Source: CAWEQO01 sp963811225 (GTDB taxonomy: Bacteria; Chloroflexota; Anaerolineae; Anaerolineales; Anaerolineaceae). From it: a DNA stretch of 64,000 nucleotides. Positions within the stretch are counted from its first letter, which is position 1, and each line of letters begins with the position of its first letter. The DNA is taken from the NCBI GenBank assembly GCA_963811225.1, contig CAWEQO010000002.1, positions 310,001 to 374,000 on the forward strand, in the 5' to 3' direction. Positions 53,836 to 62,084 of this stretch are shown piece by piece. The notes under the pieces are model-generated. The model searched no databases and was not told where the DNA came from. It was given only the letters and a program-made list of their open reading frames with translations. The position numbers and the translations under genes are program-made.

Positions 53836-54683
53836 GGGCACGGCGAGTAACGCAAGACTACATAATTTAACCAATACGAAGCCGTGCCCCCGCCCCCGTC
53901 ATGCGCAAGACAACATAATTAAACCAATACGAAGCCGTGCCCCCGCCCCCGTCATGCGCGAGACAACATAATTAAACCAATACGAAGCCGTGCCCCCGTC
54001 CCCCATAATGCGCAAGACAACATGATTTAACCAATACGCAGCCATGCCCCGATGGCAATCATGCATTTTGGCCGAAGGGAAAAGGGCCTTCGTGTTTTCC
54101 TTGGAAATGGTTTTGGTGGATAATCGGGGCACGGCTTCGTATTGACTTAATCATCTTGTCTTGCGTTACCCGCCGTGCCCCTACCGGTTCAATCCGCATT
54201 TCCGCCATTCCCACAATGCCCCCGTCCCCCACAATGCGCAAGACAACAGGCGTTAACCAATACGCAGCCGTGCCCCCGCCCCCCGTCATGCGCAAGACAA
54301 CAAATTTAAACCAATACGAAGCCATGCCCCGATGGCAATCACGCATTTTGGCCGAAGGGAAAAGGACCATCGTTGTTTTCATTGGAAATGGTTTTGGTGG
54401 ATAATCGGGGCACGGCTTCGTATTGGTTTAATCATGTTGTCTTGCGTTACCCGCCGTGCCCCTACATCCTGTGGCCTTGCGCATTTCCGCCGTGCCCCCG
54501 TCCCCCATAATGCGCAAGACAACACAATTTAACCAATACGCAGCCATGCCCCGATGGCAATCATGCATTTTGGCCGAAGGGAAAAGGGCCTTCGTTGTTT
54601 TCATTGGAAATGGTTTTGGTGGATTATCGGGGCACGGCTTCGTATTGGTTAAATTATCTCGTCTTGCGTTACCCGCCGTGCCC
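53836..54683. repeat. Extragenic palindromic repeat array 3
   Basis: An 850-bp mosaic between two IS110 copies in opposite orientation. It contains GCCGTGCCCC, CGCAAGACAAC, CCAATACGAAG and the CATTTTGGCCGAAGGGAAAAGG block, largely in the reverse orientation to array 1. Sites such as GCCGTGCCCCTACCGG (54174-54188) are intact IS110 targets. No gene seen. Confidence 0.85.
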
Positions 54684-54685
54684 CT

Positions 54686-54869
54686 TGTATGATTGAAGAG
54701 GAGTAAGATCAAGGGTAGTGGATAAGGACACGGCAGATCGAGTGCCCCTAGGTTAAAGAAAACCGAACCGTAGCGAAGGTCGCCGTGTCCTTCCGATAAT
54801 AGCCCGAACAGTTGCCGGGACCGCAAATGAGCGAGTCCGTATCCGCAAGGTTGGGACCAGAGAGATGCG
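54686..54869 (+). ncRNA. Predicted IS110 bridge RNA, copy D (reference)
   Basis: The 184 nt between the left end and the transposase start fold into two stem-loops. Target loop: 11-bp stem AAGGACACGGC (54724-54734) with GCCGTGTCCTT (54782-54792), inner stem GGTT (54751-54754) with AACC (54761-54764). The left-loop segment GTGCCCCT (54742-54749) equals the conserved left target and core, and the right-loop GTAG (54770-54773) complements CTAC. Donor loop: outer stem CCCGA (54803-54807) with TTGGG (54851-54855), inner GGAC with GTCC. ACAGTTGC (54808-54815) equals the right end of the element, and GCAAG (54845-54849) complements CTTGT of the left end. This matches the IS621-type bridge RNA plan. 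Confidence 0.75.
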
Positions 54870-55847
54870 ATGATGGAGGGCAAAATGAGCGAAAAAGACA
54901 AAGCAGCAGTATATGTGGGGATCGATGTGAGCAAGGCACAACTGGATGTGGCCGTACGGCCGTCCGCTAAACACTGGCAGGTGGAAAACAACGAGAAAGG
55001 GATTGCGAAACTCGTCGATCAATTGAGTGCATTCCCGCCGACCTTGATTGTACTGGAAGCCACCGGTGGCTTAGAGACAGACGTAGCCGTAGCTTTGGCG
55101 GCGGCTCAGATGCCGGTGGCGGTGATCAACCCACGTCAGTCCCGCGATTTTGCGAAATCCACCGGAGAACTGGCCAAAACGGACAAGATTGATGGCGGTG
55201 TGCTGGCTCATTTTGCGGAAGCGATCCGCCCCGAGCCCCGCAGGATGCCGGATGAGCAGGCTCGAGAGCTTCAGGCGATCTTGGTTCGTCGCCGCCAACT
55301 GGTCGAAATGCTGGTGGCAGAGAAAAACCGACAGAAGCAAGCCCGCTCAGTGATGCAAGTGCGCATTCAAGACCATATTGAGTGGCTGGAGCAGGAGCTG
55401 GCAGATATTGACAAGGACTTACATCAGCGCTTGCAAGATAGCCCGGTCTGGCGTGAAAAGGATGAGTTGCTGCAATCTGTCAAAGGCATCGGGCCCGTGA
55501 CCTCTACGACGCTGCTAGCCGAACTGCCCGAGCTGGGTCAACTCAATCGCAAGCAGATTGCCGCACTCGTGGGAGTAGCGCCGTTCAATCGAGACAGTGG
55601 CAAAATGCGTGGCAAACGGGCCATTTGGGGAGGCCGGGCGAGTGTCCGCAGTGCCTTGTACCTGGCAACCCTGAATGCTACCCGCTTCAACGTTGTTATC
55701 AAGGCTTACTATGAGCGCTTGGTCCAGGCCGGCAAGTTGCGTAAGGTTGCCTTAGTGGCCTGCATGCACAAAATGTTAACAATTTTCAATGCGATGATGC
55801 GTTCTGGTACTCGTTGGGAACCTCGCCTGGCTATGCCTAAATCCTAA
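54870..55847 (+). CDS. IS110-family bridge recombinase, copy D
   Basis: The only copy on the plus strand. One residue differs from the others near the C-terminus (KMLTIFNAMM in place of KMLTILNAMM). ATG at 54870 or, with a better ribosome-binding site (GGAGGGCAAA), the ATG at 54885. All active-site motifs are intact. Confidence 0.95.
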   Translation: MMEGKMSEKDKAAVYVGIDVSKAQLDVAVRPSAKHWQVENNEKGIAKLVDQLSAFPPTLIVLEATGGLETDVAVALAAAQMPVAVINPRQSRDFAKSTGELAKTDKIDGGVLAHFAEAIRPEPRRMPDEQARELQAILVRRRQLVEMLVAEKNRQKQARSVMQVRIQDHIEWLEQELADIDKDLHQRLQDSPVWREKDELLQSVKGIGPVTSTTLLAELPELGQLNRKQIAALVGVAPFNRDSGKMRGKRAIWGGRASVRSALYLATLNATRFNVVIKAYYERLVQAGKLRKVALVACMHKMLTIFNAMMRSGTRWEPRLAMPKS

Positions 55848-55920
55848 ATTTGGCCTTGACTTTTATCACAGTTGCTACCGGTTCAATCCGCAGAACGCGC
55901 GAGACAACAGGATCGTGTAG

Positions 55921-56494
55921 GAGGCAGACCAAGAGGTAGATTACATTCTGGCGGTCAAAGAAAATCAGGGCCACCTCTACGAAGACATTCAAGACTTGTT
56001 TGAAGACGATTGGAAGTTCAACTTCGAGGGAGCGCCTTTACACCAAATTGGTCAACAAGAATCATGGCCGCATTGAAATCTGTCAGTGCTGGAGCATCTC
56101 TGACCCCGAGTATCTGGCGAACATCCGGAATTTGGATCGCTGGAAAGGGGTGAAAAGCTTGGTGATGATCCTGTCTGAACGGCAAATCGGAGAAGAACGG
56201 GAAGTCCAAGATCGTTACTACATCACTAGCCTGGAAAGTGACGCTAAGAAAATCCTGCAGGCCAAACGTAGTTATTGGGGTATTGAGAACTGCTTGCACT
56301 GGGTGCTCGATATCGCCTTCAATGAAGATCACAGTCGGGTTCGCAAGGACAATGCTCCGCAGAATTTTGCGATCTTACGGCATATGGCGCTCAATTTGCT
56401 CAAGCTGGAGACGACCGTCAAGGCAGGCATTAAGGCCAAGTGCTTGAAATGTGGTTGGGATACCGATTATTTGCTCAAGGTCTTGGCGGGATAA
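55921..56494 (+). pseudogene. ISAs1-family transposase remnant
   Basis: A C-terminal part of an ISAs1-type transposase. The open frame from 56000 to 56494 contains RYYITSLESDAKKILQAKRS, YWGIENCLHWVLDIAFNED and NFAILRHMALNLLKLE. The 5' part (DYILAVKENQGHLYEDIQDLFEDDW, 55939-56010) is in another frame, so a frameshift lies near 56010-56040, and the N-terminus is missing, cut at about 55920 by repeat sequence beside IS110 copy D. Confidence 0.85.
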
Positions 56495-56611
56495 GATGCA
56501 ATTGCCCGAACCTCCATAAGCGCTTGAATAATTCCAGTTTTCAACTACAATAAAAGTGTGAAACGTAAGGAGCAATCCCAATCTAGGACCTCATTCTTCA
56601 AGGAGAAAACG

Positions 56612-57016
56612 ATGGCAAAGCTAATCGATATCGAAGGCATTGGTGAAACCTATCACGCGAAGTTCAAGGCCGAGGGCATTGTGACCACGGAAAAGCTGCT
56701 CGCCCAATGCTCATCCGACAAGGGCCGCAAGGAGCTGGCCGAGAAGCTGGGGCTCAGGCACGAGCAGATCCTGGAATGGACAAACCGGGCCGACCTGTTC
56801 CGCATTAAAGGCATCGGCGAAGAATACTCCGACCTGCTGGAAGCCTCCGGCGTGGACACGGTGCCAGAGCTGGCCCAGCGCAACGCCGCCAACCTGCTGG
56901 CGAAGATGGCCGAGGTGAACGCACTGAAGAAGCTGGTGCGCCGCCTGCCGGTGATCTCCCAAGTGGAGCGCTGGATCGAGCAGGCCAAGGCCCTGCCGCG
57001 CGTGGTGACCTACTAG
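56612..57016 (+). CDS. DUF4332 helix-hairpin-helix protein
   Basis: A 134-residue protein. The ATG at 56612 has AAGGAGAAAACG before it. Two helix-hairpin-helix-like repeats are visible: DIEGIGETYHAKFKAEGI (about 5-22) and IKGIGEEYSDLLEASGV (about 66-82), typical of DUF4332, which resembles nucleic-acid-binding HhH domains. The remaining residues are helical. Function unknown; DNA binding is plausible. A strong terminator follows. Confidence 0.8.
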   Translation: MAKLIDIEGIGETYHAKFKAEGIVTTEKLLAQCSSDKGRKELAEKLGLRHEQILEWTNRADLFRIKGIGEEYSDLLEASGVDTVPELAQRNAANLLAKMAEVNALKKLVRRLPVISQVERWIEQAKALPRVVTY

Positions 57017-57027
57017 CAGCCGTTTGA

Positions 57028-57089
57028 AAAACAGGCAAGCGGCGCTGCTGCCGGCATCGACTGCCGCAGCAGCGCCGCTTGCCTGTTTT
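57028..57089 (+). terminator. Strong rho-independent terminator
   Basis: A 24-bp perfect stem (AAAACAGGCAAGCGGCGCTG and onward) around a 14-nt loop, ending in TTTT. It stands just after the DUF4332 gene. Bases 57090-57398 hold no gene. Confidence 0.9.
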
Positions 57090-57398
57090 AATACGGTCGT
57101 GCAACTTATTGTTAACGTTCCGTAGATTCAAACCAATTATCTGTTACAATCGGATTGGGGAAATTAAATAGAGCCTTAAAGCGGTGGAAATCCGGGGGGA
57201 AGCCTGCCGCCCCAAATCGATCCCATCTTTATTGGGTTTGCGTTTTCTCTATCAAGATCGCTTTAAACCGGATTCTTTCACCCTTCTGCCTGATTCGTGT
57301 GCGGCTCTACTTACCGTTTCATTTGACCGGCGCACAGGCCGGGGAGCGGCTGCTCGTATGCAGCTCGGGCCTGCGCCGGCGCAACCGGGAGGAATCCG

Positions 57399-58307
57399 AT
57401 GAAGTTTTCACCTCTAGTATTGGCCATGACAGCCTTCGGAGCGCTGCTGCTGATCGGGATGGTCGCGCTTGGCACGGTCTCTGCTGGGGCAGCGGCGCTG
57501 CAAGCCACCGCGACCGGCACAACTGCCACGCTCGCCCCGACAGCAGCCTCCACCGGCACAGCTGCACAGCCCACTGCGGCGGCAGCACAAGCCGAAACAG
57601 CCCAGTCGAGCAGCCATCCGACGCAGGGAAGCGGCTTTTTGAACCTCATGCAGAACTTCCAGCCCGGCAGCCCACAGGACGCCCAGGGCCTGGTTTCCAA
57701 TGGCAAAGGCGACGTGCCTGCCTGCCAGGACTGCCACGGCGCTAACGGACAGGGCGATCAAGTGCGCGCAATTCCGCGCCTGGCCGGTTTGCAGGCCTTC
57801 TACCTGTACCATCAGCTGCTTGCCTTCCAAGATGGAACCCGCAAAAACAACACCATGGTGGGCATCGCCACCAATTTAAGCTCGCAGCAAAAGCATGATG
57901 TCGCCGCTTATTATGCCTCCTTGCCGCCGCCGAACATCCAGCCTGCCCAGGCCAGCCAGGACACTCTCTCCGCAGGGCAGCAAGTCTTCGAGTTTGGCGA
58001 GAAGAAAGGCTGGGACGCCTGGATGCCCGCCTGCTACACCTGCCACGGCAGCCAGGCCCAAGGCGTCGGCGCTTTCATCCCGCCGCTGGCCGGGCAAGGC
58101 GCAGCATATATGCAGAACCAGCTGCAGGCCTGGAAGCAAGGCGCTCGCACCGACGACCCCAATGGACTGATGACCACCGTCGCAGCCCAGCTGTCTGATC
58201 AGCAGGCCAACGATGTGGCCCTGTACCTGAACAACCTGAAACCCGGCGCACAGGGTACGGCTGGAGACCAGGGAATTCAGCCGCAGCCGGGAGGAGGATC
58301 GCAATGA
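57399..58307 (+). CDS. Diheme c-type cytochrome, TsdB-like
   Basis: A 302-residue exported protein with an N-terminal hydrophobic segment (7-28) followed by an Ala/Thr-rich linker (about 30-75). Two heme-binding sites: C109-QDCH113 and C212-YTCH216, each in a cytochrome c4-like domain. The ribosome-binding site is GGGAGGAATCCG. It overlaps the next gene (TsdA-like) by 4 bp. TsdB proteins are the diheme electron acceptors of thiosulfate dehydrogenase, so the pair fits that role; a general electron-transfer cytochrome c is the alternative. Confidence 0.65.
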   Translation: MKFSPLVLAMTAFGALLLIGMVALGTVSAGAAALQATATGTTATLAPTAASTGTAAQPTAAAAQAETAQSSSHPTQGSGFLNLMQNFQPGSPQDAQGLVSNGKGDVPACQDCHGANGQGDQVRAIPRLAGLQAFYLYHQLLAFQDGTRKNNTMVGIATNLSSQQKHDVAAYYASLPPPNIQPAQASQDTLSAGQQVFEFGEKKGWDAWMPACYTCHGSQAQGVGAFIPPLAGQGAAYMQNQLQAWKQGARTDDPNGLMTTVAAQLSDQQANDVALYLNNLKPGAQGTAGDQGIQPQPGGGSQ

Positions 58308-59650
58308 AAACGAGGACTTACTTCTTTTCTTTGTTTATGATCGCAGTGGTCGCCGGGCTGTCGCTCGTTCTGCGCCCGCAGCCGGTCAGCGCGCCGCCGC
58401 CGCAGTCCGCCGCCGATGGCGCCCAGTTGTACACGCAGCACTGCCAGGCCTGCCACCAGGCCAACGGCCAGGGCGTCGCCGGAACCTTCCCGCCGCTGGC
58501 CGGGAACTCGAACCTCCAGAGCACCGACTTCGCTATCTCGGTGGTGCTGAATGGATTGAGCGCGCCCATCACCGTGAACGGAACCCAGTATCAGGGTCAG
58601 ATGCCCGCCTGGGGAGACCAGTTGTCGGACGACGAAATCGCCGCCGTGCTGACCCACGAGCGCACCAGCTGGGGCAACAACTTCGGCGCGGTTTCAGCCG
58701 GCGACGTGCAGCAAATTCGCCAGAACGGGCAGAAGCCCGCCGATCTAATGCCCTCACCGGCTGCGACGCCCGCGCCGCAAGCCGGGCAAGCCCCTTCGAG
58801 CTTTGCCGGGCAGCAGATGAGCGCAGCGGACATCAAAGACACTTTTGGCAGCATCCACCTCGACTACCCGGCTCCCAGCGACCTGTATAATCAGGGCGGC
58901 CCGTTCATGGCGGCCGTTCAAAGGGGTTATCTGATCTTCATCGATACCCAGACCTACGCCAAAGAGTACGTGGGCGATGCCCTCAACTGCCGCAACTGCC
59001 ACCTCAACGCCGGAAGCCTGCCCTATTCAGCCCCCCTGTGGGCAGCCTACCCAGTCTTTCCGGCCTACCGCTCCAAGAATAACCAGGTCAACAGCTTCCA
59101 GCAGCGCATGCAGGGCTGCTTTGTTTACAGTATGAACGGCACCGCGCCGCCGCAAGGCAGCGATATCCTGGTTTCTTTGGAAGCCTACAGCTTCTGGCTG
59201 GCGCAAGGCGCGCCTACCGGCATTACCTTACCCGGACGCGGCTATGGCGAATACGATGACAGCAAAAAAATTTCCAGCGACCTGACCCCCAACCTCGATA
59301 ACGGCCAGTCCCTGTACATGGACAAGTGCGCCCTCTGCCACGGCGCTAACGGTCAGGGCACGGCCGCGCTGGGAGGCGCACATACGCATATCCCGCCGCT
59401 CTGGGGCACGGGTTCTTTCACCAGTTGGATGGGCTCCGAGTTCGGGCCCGACGGCCCGTATGTCGGCCAAGACGGCGTCATCTCTTTCAACTGGGGCGCC
59501 GGAATGCACAAGGTCAGCAACATGTCGGCCTTCGCCAAATACAACATGCCCCTCGGCCAGTCCGGAACGCTTGCCGACCAGCAAGCTGTGGATATCGCCG
59601 GGTGGGTTTTACAAGACTCTCACCAGCGCCCCATTCGCTGGTCGCCTTAG
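58304..59650 (+). CDS. Triheme cytochrome with TsdA-like thiosulfate dehydrogenase part
   Basis: A 448-residue exported protein. A signal segment (about 5-28) precedes a cytochrome c domain (CxxCH at 47-51), a Pro/Ala linker (about 150-170), and a TsdA-like diheme region (CxxCH at 229-233 and 342-346). The TsdA-type residues RSKNNQVNSFQQRMQGCF are near 256-273, with C272 as a possible axial ligand of heme 1, as in TsdA. Thiosulfate dehydrogenase makes tetrathionate and gives electrons to cytochromes. The extra N-terminal heme domain is unusual. It is followed by oxidase genes. Confidence 0.65.
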   Translation: MKTRTYFFSLFMIAVVAGLSLVLRPQPVSAPPPQSAADGAQLYTQHCQACHQANGQGVAGTFPPLAGNSNLQSTDFAISVVLNGLSAPITVNGTQYQGQMPAWGDQLSDDEIAAVLTHERTSWGNNFGAVSAGDVQQIRQNGQKPADLMPSPAATPAPQAGQAPSSFAGQQMSAADIKDTFGSIHLDYPAPSDLYNQGGPFMAAVQRGYLIFIDTQTYAKEYVGDALNCRNCHLNAGSLPYSAPLWAAYPVFPAYRSKNNQVNSFQQRMQGCFVYSMNGTAPPQGSDILVSLEAYSFWLAQGAPTGITLPGRGYGEYDDSKKISSDLTPNLDNGQSLYMDKCALCHGANGQGTAALGGAHTHIPPLWGTGSFTSWMGSEFGPDGPYVGQDGVISFNWGAGMHKVSNMSAFAKYNMPLGQSGTLADQQAVDIAGWVLQDSHQRPIRWSP

Positions 59651-59667
59651 AGAGAAAGGAAACCGGA

Positions 59668-59802
59668 ATGACAAAATCAACGAAAGAACAGCTCGAGTCG
59701 GAAGAGCAGCCGGTTGGCGCCTGGATCGTGGTAGGCGTGGTCGTGCTGGCCATCGTGATCTACTTCACGGTCACCCTGGTCATTTTCCTGTCTCGGACGT
59801 GA
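59668..59802 (+). CDS. ba3 oxidase small subunit IIa-like
   Basis: A 44-residue protein with one membrane helix (AWIVVGVVVLAIVIYFTVTLVIFL) and a polar N-terminus (MTKSTKEQLESEEQPVG). Size and placement before subunit II fit CoxIIa/CbaD of ba3-type oxidases. ATG at 59668 follows AAAGGAAACCGGA. Confidence 0.65.
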   Translation: MTKSTKEQLESEEQPVGAWIVVGVVVLAIVIYFTVTLVIFLSRT

Positions 59803-59806
59803 GGGG

Positions 59807-60322
59807 ATGATGAACGATCACGATCCATATTTGTTGTTACCGCATGAGCCGGAGTTTGTCGAAAAGGCCGAATCACTCTGGATGAAGATATCGGTCTCGG
59901 TCCTGGCGATCTTCTTAATCGGAGTCGCCATCGTCACCGCCCTCAATTTCGCCGTGGTCCCCCAAGAGCGGATTCGCGCCGGCACCGACGAGCTGCTGAC
60001 CAACCAGTTTGCAAACCCGCGCGTCGAGCAAATCAGCGCCGATGAATATCACGTGTATGTGCTCGGTCGAACCTGGGACTGGCAGCCCAACCCGATCCGC
60101 GTTCCGCAGGGCACGCGAGTGGTTTTCTTTATCACCTCTGCAGACATCCTGCACGGGTTTTCCATCAGTGGCACCAACGTAAACTCCATGGCGATCCCTT
60201 CGGATGTAGGCCAGATCTCCTATACGTTTGACACGCCCGGTGAATACGATGTCGTTTGCAACGAGTACTGTGGGATGGGCCACAGCACGATGGTCGGAAA
60301 ACTGATCGTGGAAAGGCGGTAA
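59807..60322 (+). CDS. cbaB: ba3-type cytochrome c oxidase subunit II
   Basis: A 171-residue protein with one membrane helix (26-49) and a CuA cupredoxin domain. Ligands are H116, C151, E153 (backbone position), C155, H159 and M162 in CNEYCGMGHSTM. The single helix and short length mark the ba3/B-type oxidases. It accepts electrons from cytochrome c and feeds subunit I. Start overlaps two ATG codons. Confidence 0.9.
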   Translation: MMNDHDPYLLLPHEPEFVEKAESLWMKISVSVLAIFLIGVAIVTALNFAVVPQERIRAGTDELLTNQFANPRVEQISADEYHVYVLGRTWDWQPNPIRVPQGTRVVFFITSADILHGFSISGTNVNSMAIPSDVGQISYTFDTPGEYDVVCNEYCGMGHSTMVGKLIVERR

Positions 60323-60324
60323 GC

Positions 60325-62016
60325 ATGAGCAGCAGTGTTGAAACCTTTGCAGTTGTGGAAGTGGAAGCGCCGCTCGCGGCCGTCAAAAAGCTGACCGGGG
60401 CGCTGGTGATCACCGGGCTCCTGTCGGTCACGTTAGGCATTTTGATGGGCCCGCTTCAAGCCCTCAACTACGCCAACTACAACGCCTATTCCTATATCCA
60501 GCCGGTGGTCGGCTCGTACTATATGGGCCTGACCCTGCATGGGGTGCTGAACGCTTTTGCCTTCACCACTTTCTTCATGTGCGGGTTCATGCTCTACCTC
60601 ACCGCGCGCGAACTGGACGTAACGCCCAACCTGGGCTTCGGATGGTTCGGGTACGCAGTCATGCTGCTCGGTTTGCTGCTGTCAGTGGGGGCCATCTTGA
60701 GCAACACCTCCACCGTTCTCTATACCTTCTATGCTCCCATGCAAGCCTCTTGGGCCTTCTACCTGGGCCTGGGGCTGATCTTCCTGGCGAGCTGGGTGTT
60801 CGTCTACGAAGTCTTCCATATGGTGCACCTCTGGCGGGTGGCCCACCCCGGCGAGATCACCCCCTTGGCCAGCTGGATGAGCCTGATCACCCTGGGCATG
60901 TGGTTCATCGCTTCGCTGGGCGTGGTCGCCGAGGTCGTGATCTTTCTGCTGCCCTGGTCGCTCGGCCTGCGCGCCGGGGTCGACCCGCTGCTCACCCGCA
61001 GCCTGTTCTGGCTGACCGGCCACCCCATCGTCTACTTCTGGTTGATGCCCGCCTACATTTCCTGGTACACGCTCGTGCCGCGCCAGGCGGGCGGCTCGCT
61101 GGTCTCAGACCCGCTCGCACGGCTGGCCTTCGTCCTGCTGATGCTGTTCTCGCTGCCGGTCGGTGTGCACCACCAGCTGCAAGACGCCGGGATTCCCACC
61201 CTCATCCGCGCCATCGTCATCCTGCTGACCTTCATGGTCATCTTCCCCAGCCTGGTGACCGCCTTCACCGTGGGGGCCTCGCTCGAACGGGCCGGCCGTA
61301 ACCGCGGCGGGCGCGGGGCGCTGGGCTGGATTTGGGCTCTGCCCTGGAAAGACCCCAGCTTTAGCGCCCAAGGCTTCGCCATGCTGATCTTCATCATGGG
61401 CGGCGCGACCGGCATGGTCAATGCCAGCTGGATCCTCAATGTGACCATTCACAACACCTCTTGGGTGCCGGGGCACTTCCACGCCACCCTGGCCTCGGCC
61501 AGCGCCCTGACCTTTTTGGGCATCTCCTACTGGCTGCTCCCGCACCTGACCGGAAAGCCCCTGTTTGCCCCGCGCCTGGCGCTGGCCGGCAACTGGTTCT
61601 GGTTCATCGGCATGCTGGTCTTTTCCAACAGCATGATGGCGGCCGGGCTGATGGGTGTGCCGCGCCGGGCCTGGCTGGCAGTGATGCTGCCGGGCAGCTA
61701 CGATCTGGTGTACAGCAAAGTGCTCTTCCTGCTGATCACCATCGGCATCGGCGGCGTCCTGCTGGGCATCGCCGTGATCCTGATCTTCATCTCCATTTGG
61801 GGCACGATCCTGCGCTCCGGCCGCGAACGGGTTGAAACCGAAATACCTTTCACCGATCGCATGATCAGCAAAACCGGAATCCGCATCGCCCGCATTGCGG
61901 ATCACTACTACTGGTGGCTGCTGGGCGGCCTGCTTCTGGTCGTGGCGGTCTACATGCCCCTGCTGATCCACCTGCTCTCTCAGTACACCCCGCTGCCCGG
62001 ATTGCGCAGGTGGTAA
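60325..62016 (+). CDS. cbaA: ba3-type cytochrome c oxidase subunit I
   Basis: A 563-residue protein with about 12-13 membrane helices. The ATG at 60325 has AAAGGCGG before it and 2 bp separates it from subunit II. Ligands visible: HGVLNAFAFT (low-spin heme His), TGHPIVYFWLMPAY (CuB His and the cross-linked Tyr), VGVHHQLQDAG (two CuB His), and HNTSWVPGHFHATLAS (heme His pair). The family reduces O2 to water and pumps protons with a single K-channel. It completes a chain with the TsdB/TsdA-like cytochromes. Confidence 0.9.
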   Translation: MSSSVETFAVVEVEAPLAAVKKLTGALVITGLLSVTLGILMGPLQALNYANYNAYSYIQPVVGSYYMGLTLHGVLNAFAFTTFFMCGFMLYLTARELDVTPNLGFGWFGYAVMLLGLLLSVGAILSNTSTVLYTFYAPMQASWAFYLGLGLIFLASWVFVYEVFHMVHLWRVAHPGEITPLASWMSLITLGMWFIASLGVVAEVVIFLLPWSLGLRAGVDPLLTRSLFWLTGHPIVYFWLMPAYISWYTLVPRQAGGSLVSDPLARLAFVLLMLFSLPVGVHHQLQDAGIPTLIRAIVILLTFMVIFPSLVTAFTVGASLERAGRNRGGRGALGWIWALPWKDPSFSAQGFAMLIFIMGGATGMVNASWILNVTIHNTSWVPGHFHATLASASALTFLGISYWLLPHLTGKPLFAPRLALAGNWFWFIGMLVFSNSMMAAGLMGVPRRAWLAVMLPGSYDLVYSKVLFLLITIGIGGVLLGIAVILIFISIWGTILRSGRERVETEIPFTDRMISKTGIRIARIADHYYWWLLGGLLLVVAVYMPLLIHLLSQYTPLPGLRRW

Positions 62017-62027
62017 GTGCGCACAAA

Positions 62028-62075
62028 ACAGCGGGGGCGGAGGATGTTTTTCACCTCCGCCCCCGCTGTGTTTTC
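62028..62075 (+). terminator. Terminator after the oxidase cluster
   Basis: A 16-bp stem (ACAGCGGGGGCGGAGG with CCTCCGCCCCCGCTGT) around a 10-nt loop, then GTTTTC. It also lies at the 3' end of the convergent GH13 gene and may serve both. Confidence 0.85.
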
Positions 62076-62084
62076 TACCCCTGG

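Larger units (their letters stand above)
54684..55876 (+). mobile_element. IS110-family element, copy D (1191 bp)
   Basis: Core CT at 54684-54685 (CCC-CT-TGTATG) and 55875-55876 (GTTG-CT-ACCGG). The right flank reads ACCGGTTCAATCCGC, identical to the empty sites at 54184 and near 17075. It sits head to head with copy C across array 3. Confidence 0.9.
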
